Shown one piece after another: positions 47,062-56,615 of a DNA stretch of 64,000 bases; within the stretch, counting starts at the first letter, position 1, and the number at the start of each line of letters is the position of its first letter. Origin of the DNA: Enterovibrio coralii (lineage in GTDB: Bacteria; Pseudomonadota; Gammaproteobacteria; Enterobacterales; Vibrionaceae); NCBI RefSeq assembly GCF_001559595.1, contig NZ_LNTY01000033.1:54799-118798 (forward strand), in the 5' to 3' direction. A program made the translations under genes and the position numbers. The notes under the pieces are model-generated. The model searched no databases. It saw only the letters and a program-made list of their open reading frames with translations, and was not told the DNA's origin.

Positions 47062-48012
47062 TTAGACCTTCTCTTCTTGACGCTCTTTGAGAGCGTCGTT
47101 TTTGTTGGGAACGCTAGCGACGTTCGCAATCACAATGCCAATCACAATGAATCCAATGCCCAGCAGGTGGTGTGTTTCCATTCTTTCTCCTAGCAACAAC
47201 GCTGAGAAAATAAGGCCGAATACCGGGATTAAGTGCATGAACTGGCCTGTTCTGGATGCGCCCATTTTTAGGATGGCACTGTTCCAGCAAAAGAAAGCGA
47301 TAGCAGACGCAAAGATACCTGTGTAGAGGCCGAGAAAAATACTCTCACGAGATAGCGGCATGGGCGCAATTGTGAGGGACTCCCAAAGGTAAAACGGCAG
47401 CAACAGAAACGCACCTAAAGTGACGGTGTAACCTAGCATGGGCAGACCTTTGAGTTCCGCAGGAAGTTTCTGAACCAGTACTGAGTAGGTTGCCCAAACC
47501 AATATCGCGAACAAAGCAATCCACTCACTCTTGCCAATGGCGATATTGGTACCCAGATTTCCTTGTGTAACGATAAGTAAAACACCAATGACGGAGATGG
47601 AAATCGCCAAAACCTGACGTTTAGTGGCGGCTTGTTTAAGCAAGACAAACTGTGCCAGCAAAATCATCAGTGGACTAGAAGACTGTAAGATCAACACGTT
47701 TGTCGATAGCGTGTCTTTTAAGGCGATGTAGATCAGTGTGTTATAGCCCGCAACACCAAGCAAGCTAAGGGTAAACATGAGCGGCAAGTGTTGTCTGCAA
47801 ACGGGCCACATGGCGCGCATTGGGCGGATTACAAAAGGGAGAATGATGAGTGCTGCTACCGTCCAACGCCAAAAGGCCAAACCTATGGGAGGAATGGAAG
47901 CGTTGAGCCACTTTGCCAGCGTGATATTGCCCGCCCAACTCATCGTCGCCAGCACCGCCAAGAAGACGGGAAACCAGCCAATGTGTGTTTGTTGGGGCTG
48001 AAACTTATCCAT
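47062..48012 (-). CDS. EamA/DMT-family inner-membrane transporter
   Basis: About 316 residues with ten membrane segments in two EamA repeats (GNITLAKWLNASIPPIGLAFWRW in the first, cut here to LAFWRWTVAALIILPF; FFCWNSAILKMGASRTGQF in the second). It is a drug/metabolite exporter-type permease with unknown substrate. I use the ATG at 48012; an in-frame ATG at 48057 would add 15 residues. Neither start has a strong ribosome site. Confidence 0.82.
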   Translation of the reverse strand: MDKFQPQQTHIGWFPVFLAVLATMSWAGNITLAKWLNASIPPIGLAFWRWTVAALIILPFVIRPMRAMWPVCRQHLPLMFTLSLLGVAGYNTLIYIALKDTLSTNVLILQSSSPLMILLAQFVLLKQAATKRQVLAISISVIGVLLIVTQGNLGTNIAIGKSEWIALFAILVWATYSVLVQKLPAELKGLPMLGYTVTLGAFLLLPFYLWESLTIAPMPLSRESIFLGLYTGIFASAIAFFCWNSAILKMGASRTGQFMHLIPVFGLIFSALLLGERMETHHLLGIGFIVIGIVIANVASVPNKNDALKERQEEKV

Positions 48013-48057
48013 TCGTTCACGCTTGTTTGTTGATGAGAAAACAAACAGGTTACCCAT

Positions 48058-48457
48058 TCACGGGAAACCTATTCAACCTCTATTGGGAATTAATTCGAGA
48101 AAACGCCTTATACCCAATCAACTTGAAGATGTAGTATTCAGCGAGTTTGAAGGGTGTTGTGATCGCGGCGTCCCTTTGTAGGTGTAGTCACCTCTATCAA
48201 AAAGGGGCAACAAAGAGCACGATGCTCGTCAACTCGCCCACAGGGAGGGCTTCAATGCGCCCAAATCATCTCGAAATTCCGGGGAAATCGGATGACCATT
48301 TCTAGCAAAATTCGCCCAAATTCAATGCATTGATAACCTCTGAATGCGAGCACCTTCGAGTTGATTGGGTATACACATCAAAGGACTTTATTTGGTAAAG
48401 TAACGGCATTGGCCGCGGATGGCGGTGATTGAAACTTGCAATACCCTAGGAGAGAAA
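48058..48457. other. Intergenic region holding a small inverted-repeat element
   Basis: A 400-base stretch between divergent genes, mostly filled by the element at 48109-48373. The last 85 bases carry the leader of the DUF805 gene with AGGAGAG before its ATG. Confidence 0.6.
48109..48373. mobile_element. Miniature inverted-repeat element (MITE-like)
   Basis: A 265-bp non-coding unit bounded by TATACCCAATCAACTTGAAG on the left and its near-perfect inverse (TATACCCAATCAACTCGAAG read from the right). Similarity between the ends continues inward in part (ATTCAG motifs). It begins and ends in TATA, which fits insertion at TA. These ends are widespread in vibrio intergenic regions. It contains no open frame for a transposase. 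Confidence 0.7.
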
Positions 48458-48847
48458 ATGGACTGGTATATTGGCGTGCTGAAGAAGTACATGGTGTTTA
48501 AAGGCCGAGCACGCAGAAAAGAGTACTGGATATTCATCCTGTTCAATATGCTGATTTCGTTGGTGTTGTCTTTGGTTGACGAACAGTTTGGCACCTTCAA
48601 CCCTGAAATTGGTATCGGTACCTTGGGTACGATTTACGCCTTATTCGTATTTCTGCCAACACTGGCCGTTACCGTGCGCCGTCTTCACGATGCCGATCGC
48701 ACTGGCTGGTGGGCGTTATTGGGTCTTATTCCTTTCGGCGTATTTGTGCTGTTGGCCATGCAAGCGTTTGAAGGCACCAAGGGTGAAAACCGCTTCGGAC
48801 CTGATCCGAAAGGGGATCAAACCAAGTCGGGCACCTTTACCGTCTAG
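48458..48847 (+). CDS. DUF805 membrane protein
   Basis: 129 residues with four hydrophobic segments. DUF805 signatures are FKGRARRKEYWIFILFN near the N-terminus, VRRLHDADRTGWW in the middle, and the Gly/Asn-rich tail GTKGENRFGPDPKG. The ATG at 48458 follows AGGAGAG. The role is unknown; family members are inner-membrane proteins. A paralogue lies at 60578. Confidence 0.88.
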   Translation: MDWYIGVLKKYMVFKGRARRKEYWIFILFNMLISLVLSLVDEQFGTFNPEIGIGTLGTIYALFVFLPTLAVTVRRLHDADRTGWWALLGLIPFGVFVLLAMQAFEGTKGENRFGPDPKGDQTKSGTFTV

Positions 48848-48882
48848 CCCGCCTTAGCTAGCCCGTTACTGTTGGCGGGCTT
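48846..48882. terminator. Hairpin terminator between converging genes
   Basis: AGCCCGCC and GGCGGGCT form an 8-bp stem with a 20-base loop just after the DUF805 stop and before the end of the enolase-superfamily gene. The T run is weak. Confidence 0.55.
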
Positions 48883-48899
48883 CGCGCGCACATCCCGCA

Positions 48900-49988
48900 T
48901 CAGACTTTCATCTTCGCAATGGCGCGATGATTGAAGGTGAAGCCACAACCGGGGCGATGCGGGATGGTGAGTTTCCCTTCGCGCACTATCATTTCCTCAT
49001 TGAATAGCGATTCAAACCAAGGCATGTGTTCAACCGAGCGGCAATTCGGTGCACTCCCCGCTATCGCTAAACTGTGCTCAGTGAAAATATGGGTGGAAAT
49101 CGGGACGTGGTAGGCAGATGCGAGAGCCGCGGTTTTTCGCATTTCACTCAAGCCGCCGATTCGTTGCAGGTCTGGCATCAAAACATCACAAGCGCGCTTT
49201 TGTAGCATGGCTTGCATACCAAAACGGGTGTACTCGGTTTCGCCACTGGCAATATCCATATCAAGAGAACGCCTAACTTCTGCGTGCCCCTCAAGATCAT
49301 CGGCATCGACGGGTTCTTCAAGCCAAGCAATTTCGTAAGGTGCTAACGCTTTGCCCAAGCGAATGGCCTGTTTGACGGACAACGCCTGATTGCAATCTGC
49401 CAATAAGGTGATGTCATCTCCCACGGTTTCTCTCACCATAGCAACGCGCTTGATATCGCGCTGCATGTCTTGGCTGCCAACGCGTATTTTCATGGCTCTA
49501 AAGCCTTGTGCGATGAAGTCTTTGGCATCTTGTTGGAGCTGTTTTTCTTCATCGATAAGCCAAAGCCCACCGCTTGCGTAAGTGTCAATGTCATCTCGGC
49601 AAGCTCCGAAAAGCTGATGAAGTGGTAAAGATGCCAGTTTGCCATTGAGGTCCCAACAAGCTGTATCCAACGCCGAAAGCGCAGCAATCGTCACCCCTTT
49701 GTGGCCTGTTGGGTTTACCTCCGTCCAAACTCGCTGCCAAATGCGCTCGATATATCGAGGATCTTCACCAATGAAAAACGTGCTGAGTCCTTTCACCATT
49801 TCATCAAAAGCATTCAGTCGTACGCCGTTGAGTGTGAATAAATAGCTCTCTCCGACAACCCCTTGGTCGCTTTCTACGGTGATCAATAAGCAACCCACAG
49901 AACGCATGTCATGTATGGCAGTTTTAATTGGGCGCGAGAAAGGAATGGTGACTTTCTGACGTTTGATCGCGGTAATGTTTGCGCTCAT
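48900..49988 (-). CDS. Enolase-superfamily enzyme, mandelate-racemase subgroup
   Basis: 362 residues. Capping domain to ~125, then a barrel with K167-I-R169 (MKIRVG), metal ligands D198 (LADCN), E224 (WLEEP) and E250 (ASGETE), and H300 (ISTHIFTEH) as the second base. The Lys/His pair marks the mandelate racemase subgroup, whose members racemise or dehydrate 2-hydroxy acids and sugar acids. The substrate is unknown. Its start overlaps the reconstructed stop of the LysR gene as ATGA, so the two are coupled. It differs in catalytic residues from the enzyme at 10581. Confidence 0.82.
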   Translation of the reverse strand: MSANITAIKRQKVTIPFSRPIKTAIHDMRSVGCLLITVESDQGVVGESYLFTLNGVRLNAFDEMVKGLSTFFIGEDPRYIERIWQRVWTEVNPTGHKGVTIAALSALDTACWDLNGKLASLPLHQLFGACRDDIDTYASGGLWLIDEEKQLQQDAKDFIAQGFRAMKIRVGSQDMQRDIKRVAMVRETVGDDITLLADCNQALSVKQAIRLGKALAPYEIAWLEEPVDADDLEGHAEVRRSLDMDIASGETEYTRFGMQAMLQKRACDVLMPDLQRIGGLSEMRKTAALASAYHVPISTHIFTEHSLAIAGSAPNCRSVEHMPWFESLFNEEMIVREGKLTIPHRPGCGFTFNHRAIAKMKV

Positions 49989-50826
49989 GCAATTGCCTTA
50001 AGGCCATCAATCGCGGCCTGAATGGTGGGTTCGTCTTTACGGTATTGAAGGTAGAGAGATAGATTGGAAGGCTGAGTGATGCAGCCCCTGCTACCTCCAG
50101 TAAGCGTCCTTGCTTGAGGTGTTCGTTAACGAGATTTTTGGGGAAGTAGCCTGAGCCGCCGTATTGCTCTATGTGTGCCAATGCGACAACAGCCTGACTG
50201 ATTTCAATGCGATGGTAGGGGGCGTCAGGATAGAGCTTGTTGTGCTGTGCGCGAAAGCTTTCTCCCCAATCGACATAGAGATAACCGGGTACCTGCCGCG
50301 CTTCGACATCTCGTGCTTCACTGGAAACCAGAATCAATTCATCTTCACGCAGAAACTTCGCCGCCAATTGGGGGCTTTGCTGTGGCTCGTGAACAATCGC
50401 TAAATCAATGAGCCCTTCTTTTAAACTGCTTAGCAGAGGGGCGGAGGCATCGGCCCTTGCTTGGGTAGCTAATTGGGGATGATGTGCTGTCATCCACGTA
50501 AACCAATCATTGGCCCAGAGCGGCCAAACATTCAAATGAAACCCAAGAGTGACCACAGATTGAGAGTCTTCTGGCAGTGTAATTTCCAGTCGCGCATGCT
50601 CCCAGGCTTTGACCATGGTATTGGCGTGACGGAGGAATTTGTGTCCTCCCGTGGTGAGCACAACCCCATGTCGGGTTCGTTGAAACAATGGGCGGTTGAG
50701 CCTTTCTTCCAACCCTTTTATTCGCGCACTCATGGTCGATTGCGTGATGTAAAGGTTCTCCGCTGCTTGTTGAAAACTGCCTGTCGAGACAACTTCCAAA
50801 AAGGCGCGAACGGTTTCAATGTTCAT
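49985..50826 (-). CDS. LysR-family transcriptional regulator (frame break near the C-terminus)
   Basis: About 280 residues. Helix-turn-helix at residues ~15-40 (GSFQQAAENLYITQSTMSAR) and a LysR effector domain. The raw frame runs to 49924 with an unlikely tail, but one base missing near 50058 gives LYLQYRKDEPTIQAAIDGLK and a stop at 49985-49987. That is a natural LysR ending, and it overlaps the next start as ATGA. It is divergent from the dehydrogenase at 50961, so it probably controls both directions of the cluster. Confidence 0.85.
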
Positions 50827-50960
50827 TCGAGCACCTCCCCATAAGTGAGATATCGAAAATCACGAATTAAGGCTCCAATTATATTTGTTTTACACATGGC
50901 AGAGCTTTGGTCAAGATTTGAGCGGGATTGAGTGATGCTCAGTATCAAGGCAGGGACACA

Positions 50961-51925
50961 ATGGCAATTCTGCTGAACAACGTAGGCTACGGTAATGCAC
51001 CTTGGTTACGTGCCTTACAAGCACTGTTACCGGATGAGGATGTGCTGACCCCAGACGACGATATTTCACCTGAAGAGGTGGAGTTTGCCTTGGTGTGGGA
51101 TCACCCTCTGGGAGATTTGCATCGTTACCCCAACTTGAAGGCCATTTTGTTGCTGGGGGCAGGGACAGAACACATCGACCGGGAAACCTGTTTGCCACCG
51201 GTGCCTGTTGTGCGACTGATTGACCCCGACGTTGTGATGGAGATGGCGCGCTATGCGCTGTATTGGGTACTGCATTTTCACCGAGCTTTGATCGGTATCA
51301 GCACCAGCAGTTACTCAAACATTGGCACCGGTATGATGTCCCCGCGGTCGCTGACTATGGTGTCGCAGTACTCGGATTAGGCCAAATCGGTGCCAAGGTT
51401 GCGTCATTAATTTCCGCAAACGGTTTTCGGGTCAATGGATGGGATGCCCAACTCAAATCTGTTTCTGGCGTGGACGTATACAGCGGCGAAGCGGCGTTGA
51501 AGCAGGTTTTTCAGGATGTCAGCATCGTGGTGAATTGCCTGCCCTTAACGCGACAAACCCATCACTTTTTCAATGAAGCCAGACTCTCAATGCTGCCGGT
51601 TGATGCGGTGTTGGTGAACATCAGCAGGGGAGATGTGGTCGATGAGCAAGCCTTACTGAAACAGTTAGACACTGAGCAAATGAAAGGGGCGGTTTTGGAT
51701 GCGCACAGCGTTGAGCCTTTGCCTTCAACCTCGGTGCTTTGGGAGCATCCAAAGGTGTGGATTACGCCCCATATTTCAGGTGCGACGAAGGCAGAAAGTG
51801 CTGCTCACGTTGTCGTTGAAAATATAAAGCGGATCAGAAAGGGCGAAGTAGCATTTCCCCTACACGTCCCTCCCTGCCAACAAGGCATGTCGCAAGTCAT
51901 ACATAATCAAGTCGCGAAAGTGTAA
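50961..51925 (+). CDS. D-2-hydroxyacid dehydrogenase, GhrA-like (frame break)
   Basis: About 321 residues. An N-terminal flavodoxin-like catalytic part (HPLGDLHRYPNLKAI, LLGAGTEHID) is followed by a NAD(P) Rossmann domain (VAVLGLGQIGAKVA) and the catalytic region INISRGDVVDEQALL, with Glu and His in HSVEPLPSTSVLW and WITPHISG. The frame breaks near 51286, where one extra base restores HRAFDRYQHQQL. The family reduces glyoxylate, hydroxypyruvate or related 2-oxo acids. The ATG at 50961 has AGGCAGGG upstream. First gene of a rightward cluster of uncertain function. Confidence 0.82.
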
Positions 51926-51984
51926 TCCGAAACTGTAGGCGCGGCGGATAGTTACCCAATAAAGGCGCAAAGAGGAATGCAACG

Positions 51985-52725
51985 ATGAGCAAAGAGAGTA
52001 TGCCATCTTTGGCAGAACAACAATGGAATGTCAGGGTCGATTTAGCGGCTATGTTCAGGCTGACTGCGCACTTTGGTTGGGACGACACGATTTGGAATCA
52101 CATCACCGCAAGGGTACCTGGCTCAGATCATCACTTCTACATGCATAGATTTGGCTTGATGTACGACGAAGTCACTGCATCAAACCTGATTAAAGTCGAT
52201 GAAGAGGGCAATGTGCTGGAAGGGCCGGAAGATGTGAATACTGCGGGATTTATTATTCACAGTGCTGTCCACCTTAACCATGCAGAAAACAAGTTTGTAT
52301 TCCATGCGCATCCCAAAAGTGCCATAGCGGCAACTGCCATGAAGGAAATACCTTTTTGGGTACAAGACTCCTCAATGCTTTTTGGGAAAGTGGGTTATCA
52401 CGATTGGGAAGGCTTGTCCGTCGACCCCGATGAGCGTTTTCGCATTGCGGAAAATCTGGGTGACAACAAATGTTTAGTGATGCGAAATCACGGTTTTCTT
52501 GCCGTGGGTAAAACCGCTGGCGAGGCATTCATGAACATGTATTACCTCGTAAGATTGTGTGAGGTGGCGATTCAACTCAATGGCGCGCGCTTCGATATCG
52601 ATCCTGGCCCTGAGGATATTTGGAATTTGAGTGCCAAGCAGTATGAAGCATTCTCTCCGGGGATGTATGAATGGCCTGCGCTGCTGCGGCTGTGCGATCG
52701 GCTTGATAGCTCTTACAAACACTGA
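51985..52725 (+). CDS. Class II aldolase/adducin family protein
   Basis: 246 residues. Metal-binding motifs of the family are visible: WNHITARVPG, HAHPKSAIAA (two His) and MRNHGFLAVG (third His). The family includes fuculose-phosphate aldolase and several decarboxylase/aldolase relatives; this longer type is often found with oxygenases and dehydrogenases and is poorly characterised. AAGAGG lies before the ATG. It lies between a hydroxyacid dehydrogenase and a 2OG oxygenase. Confidence 0.82.
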   Translation: MSKESMPSLAEQQWNVRVDLAAMFRLTAHFGWDDTIWNHITARVPGSDHHFYMHRFGLMYDEVTASNLIKVDEEGNVLEGPEDVNTAGFIIHSAVHLNHAENKFVFHAHPKSAIAATAMKEIPFWVQDSSMLFGKVGYHDWEGLSVDPDERFRIAENLGDNKCLVMRNHGFLAVGKTAGEAFMNMYYLVRLCEVAIQLNGARFDIDPGPEDIWNLSAKQYEAFSPGMYEWPALLRLCDRLDSSYKH

Positions 52726-52743
52726 TGGTATGGAGATGAAGAT

Positions 52744-53643
52744 ATGACGTTGCAAGCTCTTCATACTCAGCTCCCAAGTGCGTTTTCTGCTGCGGAGATC
52801 GCACTGGATGCACTCATTGATTTAGACACTTACCCTATTCACGACATTCATCACCCCAAGCGAAAAATGCTGGTGGCGGACTGCCATCAATCGCTGTCAG
52901 AGACTGGGTGCGCGCATGTTCCTAAGTTTATGCAGCCCGCGGCAATTAACGCGATGTTGGAGGAAGTAGGGCGGTTACGTACAGAGATTCGCCGCTCCGA
53001 AGACACAGTAAACGCGTACTTTTCAGAAGATGATCCTGCATTGAGTGCTGCGCATCCAAAACGCCATTTTATGAGTCGAAAGAGCTCATTTATCAATTCC
53101 GACAGACTCGAAGCTCGCTCGTTATTGCGCCAGTTTTACGACAGTGATGTTGTGGTGCACTTTTTGTCAGAATGTTTGGGTGTGGCACCGATTTATCGCT
53201 GGGCAGATCCGCTTGCGAGGAATCCATATAGCGTGATGCAGGAAGGCGACCACTTTCCATGGCACTTTGATGGCAACGACTTCACGGTTAGTATTTTGGT
53301 TCAGCAAAGCGAAGGTGGTGGTGATTTCGAATACTGTCCAAACCTTCGTAATCCCCATGATGAGAACTTTGAAGGGGTCGCCGAGGTGCTGGCAGGCAAT
53401 CGAAAACCCGTGCATGTGTTGTCGCTTGAGCCAGGAGATTTGCAGCTTTTCAAAGGCAGATATTCTCTTCACAGCGTGACCCCAATCGTGGGAAAAACCG
53501 AGCGCGTTATCGCGCTTCCAACCTATGTTACCGACCCCTATACCGTGAACCGGCCTCATCATGCCAAAACGGTGTACGGCGAAGCACTGCCCATTCATTT
53601 TGAACGAGAAAACGTGGTTCGCGCCGACAACCTGATGGATTGA
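52744..53643 (+). CDS. 2OG-Fe(II) oxygenase of the HalD/ArpA-like group
   Basis: 299 residues. A cupin-like dioxygenase core holds HFPWHFDGNDFTVSILVQQ with the H-x-D iron motif (His and Asp ~residue 176-178), YSLHSVTPI with the distal His, and KTERVIAL with Arg for 2-oxoglutarate. The aspartate is present, so hydroxylation (not halogenation, which needs Gly in place of Asp) is expected. The HalD/ArpA-like family acts on free amino acids or small zwitterions in known cases. It is 18 bases downstream of the aldolase gene, in the same operon. Confidence 0.75.
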   Translation: MTLQALHTQLPSAFSAAEIALDALIDLDTYPIHDIHHPKRKMLVADCHQSLSETGCAHVPKFMQPAAINAMLEEVGRLRTEIRRSEDTVNAYFSEDDPALSAAHPKRHFMSRKSSFINSDRLEARSLLRQFYDSDVVVHFLSECLGVAPIYRWADPLARNPYSVMQEGDHFPWHFDGNDFTVSILVQQSEGGGDFEYCPNLRNPHDENFEGVAEVLAGNRKPVHVLSLEPGDLQLFKGRYSLHSVTPIVGKTERVIALPTYVTDPYTVNRPHHAKTVYGEALPIHFERENVVRADNLMD

Positions 53644-53652
53644 GGAGTAGTC

Positions 53653-54563
53653 ATGGATATCGGATTTATCGGCCTAGGGAAAATGGGCAGCGGCATGGCG
53701 GCGAACTTGCTTGAGTGGTGCCAAACCAACGGCTGCAAACTTAGGGTGCTGGATATCAACCAAGATGCGGTGAACGCCTTAGTGAGTAAAGGTGCTTTTG
53801 ACGGTGAGAGTGTGGCCAACATCGCTCAGCGTTGTGCGATTGTGTTTACGTCGTTGCCAACATCCAAAGAAGTGAATGCCGTTGCACTGGGTGAAGAGGG
53901 GATTTTTGCCAATATTGAAGCACTTGAAGTGTGGTTTGAGACCAGCACCAATGCGTTGTCTGATTGGGAAGCACTGAAGCTGGCCGCGCCTCATGGCTTG
54001 GTAATGGTAGATGCGCCAGTAACGGGTGGTTCAGAGGGCGCAGAAGCGGGAACCTTGACCATGCTGCTGGGCGGGAAAAAATGCATTTTGGATCGGTACG
54101 AAGATGTATTGAGTGCGTTTACCGCAAAGCGGGTTGTTATGGGGCCAAGCGGATCGGGATATGTCGGTAAACTTTGCCAGCTCCATCTCAACTACTTGGT
54201 GGCGCAAGGAATTGGCGAAGCTTTAATGCTTGGTAAACAGCTGAGCTGGATCTTGATACCTTGTGGGATGTATTGAGAAACAGCTGTGCCAGAAGTTATG
54301 TGGTTGAGTCCTATGTTCCCAAAGTGCTGGATGGCAGTTACGACCCTTCTTTCACGCTTGCTTTAGCAACCAAAGACATGCGTCTGATTAGTGAATTGGG
54401 TGAACATCTGACCGTGCCTTTAGCACTCGGTGACAGGGTGTTTGATAGCTACCGCAATGCGCTTACACAGTACGGTGACATGGCACCGCATCTTTCCATC
54501 GTCCGACTGATTGAAGAGCAAACCGGACAGCTTCTTCGCAGTAGCGAACAACAGGGAACCTGA
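53653..54563 (+). CDS. Beta-hydroxyacid dehydrogenase (3-hydroxyisobutyrate dehydrogenase family), frame break
   Basis: About 303 residues. NAD(P) site IGFIGLGKMGSGMAANLL at the N-terminus, substrate loop VDAPVTGGSEGAEAGTLTML, catalytic Lys region GYVGKLCQLHLNYLVAQG. The frame breaks near 54243, where one base restores ELDLDTLWDVLRNS and the C-terminal helical domain. The family oxidises 3-hydroxyisobutyrate, tartronate semialdehyde, L-threonate and similar 3-hydroxy acids; the substrate here is unknown. It starts 9 bases after the oxygenase stop. Confidence 0.82.
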
Positions 54564-54966
54564 AATGATTCGGTAACGATACGTTTCTCAATATCGCAGC
54601 AAAAATAGCGATGTCTTTTCCCTTTGATCTCTATTTTGATTTGCTTGTCTTGTAACTCGCCATGTTAGGCTTTCAGTGTGGGATCTATCTGTAATCTATA
54701 AAGATTGAACCTTTGTTGGCAGTACTAGGACAGACAGTCTTTTTGTATTCCCAGCCAAGTTAAATGTTGAATTGCCGGTAACGGCTTTTCTTTTATTCAG
54801 CCCATCTTCACAGGGTTGTGAGTCTGCATCTTTGGGATTGATGAACATACATCAACCTTGCAGGGACATACCTTGTCTTCAAGCTGTCTGGTCGTTTGAC
54901 CCGCTGGCCATGTTCTATTGTCGTCCTTCTTCATAGATGAAGCAGGGTGTTTAAGAAGGTATTTCT
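54564..54966 (+). promoter_or_regulatory. Intergenic region before the second BCCT gene
   Basis: A 400-base gap. It holds a small hairpin with a T-rich tail at 54774-54795 (GCCG, 4-base loop, CGGC, then TTTTCTTTT) that could end the upstream operon or act as an attenuator. A long leader precedes the BCCT gene. I see no riboswitch that I can name. Confidence 0.35.
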
Positions 54967-56558
54967 ATGACTGAGCCTACTGCAAATGTCGATAACAATG
55001 ACGATGACCTGTACAACACGGATTATCAAATTGGACAGGATAACGTTAATTTCTTAGGACTCGATTTCCACAACCCCGTCTTCCCAGTGTCAGCCATCAT
55101 GGTCGTGGTGTTTGTCTTGGGTGTGCTGATTTTCCGCGAACAAGCATCTGACTTCTTTGGATGGCTGCGCCCCGCAATTACGCAATCGTTCGACTGGTTT
55201 TTTGTCATTTCCGCCAACATTTTTCTAATTTTCTGTTTGGTTTTGGCACTCTTACCGGTTGGGAAAATTCGATTGGGTGGCGATGACGCAAAACCGGATT
55301 ATTCTTATCCAGCGTGGTTCGCCATGCTCTTCTCAGCAGGTGTTGGTATTGGCCTGATGTTCTATGGCGTCCTTGAGCCAATGAACCACACATTGAACCC
55401 ACCGCTGGGCTTAGAGGTGGGATCAGAAGATGCACGAAGCATTGGAACCGCAGCGTCCATTTTTCACTGGGGCTTCCATGCTTGGGCGGTCTATGCCGTT
55501 GTAGGATTAGCATTGGCTTTTTTCCATTACAACAAAGACTTGCCGCTGACACTGCGCTCCGCTTTCTACCCGCTTCTCGGCGATCGTGTTTGGGGCATGT
55601 GGGGACACATCATTGATATCATGGCGGTATTGGCAACCCTGTTTGGATTGGCAACGTCGCTGGGTATTGGCGCGAATCAGATCGCGGCGGGTCTCAACTA
55701 TCTGTTCGGCATTGATAGCGGTATCGAAACCAAGTCTATTTTGATTCTGGCGATTACCGTTGCGGCTTGATTTCTGTCTATCGCGGCATGGACGGCGGTG
55801 TGAAGCGATTGAGTGAAATTAACATGGTGATGGCAGCGATGTTGATGGTATTTGTCATCTTCGTGGGTCCTACCATGTTGATCTTCAGTGGTATCGTGAC
55901 CAACACCATTGATTACGTCACCTGGCTACCTGCTTTGTCCAACTGGGTTGGGCGAGAGGATTCTGGCTTCTACCATGGCTGGACGACGTTCTACTGGGCG
56001 TGGTGGGTATCTTGGTCACCATTCGTCGGTATGTTCATTGCGCGCGTTTCACGCGGTCGAACAGTGCGCGAGTTTATTCTGGCGGTACTTATTGCGCCGA
56101 CCATTGTGTGTATTGTCTGGATGACCACGTTTGGTACGACTGCATTGGATCAAATGGATGGCGGCTATAACGGCGTGGTGAACTTGATCACCAATGGTAA
56201 TTGGCAGCCTGAGCTTTCTATCTACAAGATGTTTGAAGCTCTGCCGTTTACGACAGTTATCAGCTTCTTCGGCATGGTGCTGACGATCATTTTCTTCGTG
56301 ACTTCATCGGACTCTGGCTCCTTGGTTATCGATACGATTACGGCTGGGGGCAAAATTGATGCGCCAGTTTCTCAGCGTATTTTCTGGTGTACGATTGAAG
56401 GCTTGGCCGCCATTGCGCTATTGATGGGTGGTGGCTTAGGCGCACTGCAAGCCGCCACCATTTCAACCGGATTACCGTTTGCCGTGTTCCTTCTGGTGAT
56501 GTGCGTGAGTCTTTACGTGGGGCTTTCGAGAGAGCTTAGAAGAAAGCAGTTCGCGTAA
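54967..56558 (+). CDS. BCCT-family transporter (frame break)
   Basis: About 530 residues with 12 membrane segments. BCCT hallmarks are AWFAMLFSAGVGIGLMFYG, IFHWGFHAWAVYAVVGL, FYWAWWVSWSPFVGMFIARVS and TSSDSGSLV. The frame breaks near 55760 (ITVAA stop; one base restores GLISVYRGMDGGVKRL). It carries a betaine, choline, carnitine or similar zwitterion across the inner membrane. It lies after the oxygenase/aldolase cluster with its own leader, and may import that cluster's substrate. A strong terminator follows. Confidence 0.85.
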
Positions 56559-56583
56559 CGTTCAAAACGAACAAACGAAGAAG

Positions 56584-56613
56584 AAAAAGCCCGCAAATTC
56601 GCGGGCTTTTATT
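56584..56613. terminator. Bidirectional terminator
   Basis: AAAAAGCCCGC and GCGGGCTTTT form a strong stem with a 6-base loop between the converging BCCT and siderophore ATPase genes. Confidence 0.9.
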
Positions 56614-56615
56614 CG

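Noticed and set aside
54700..54960. Riboswitch before the second BCCT gene
   Set aside because: The leader is long, but I could not find a conserved riboswitch core, only a small hairpin.
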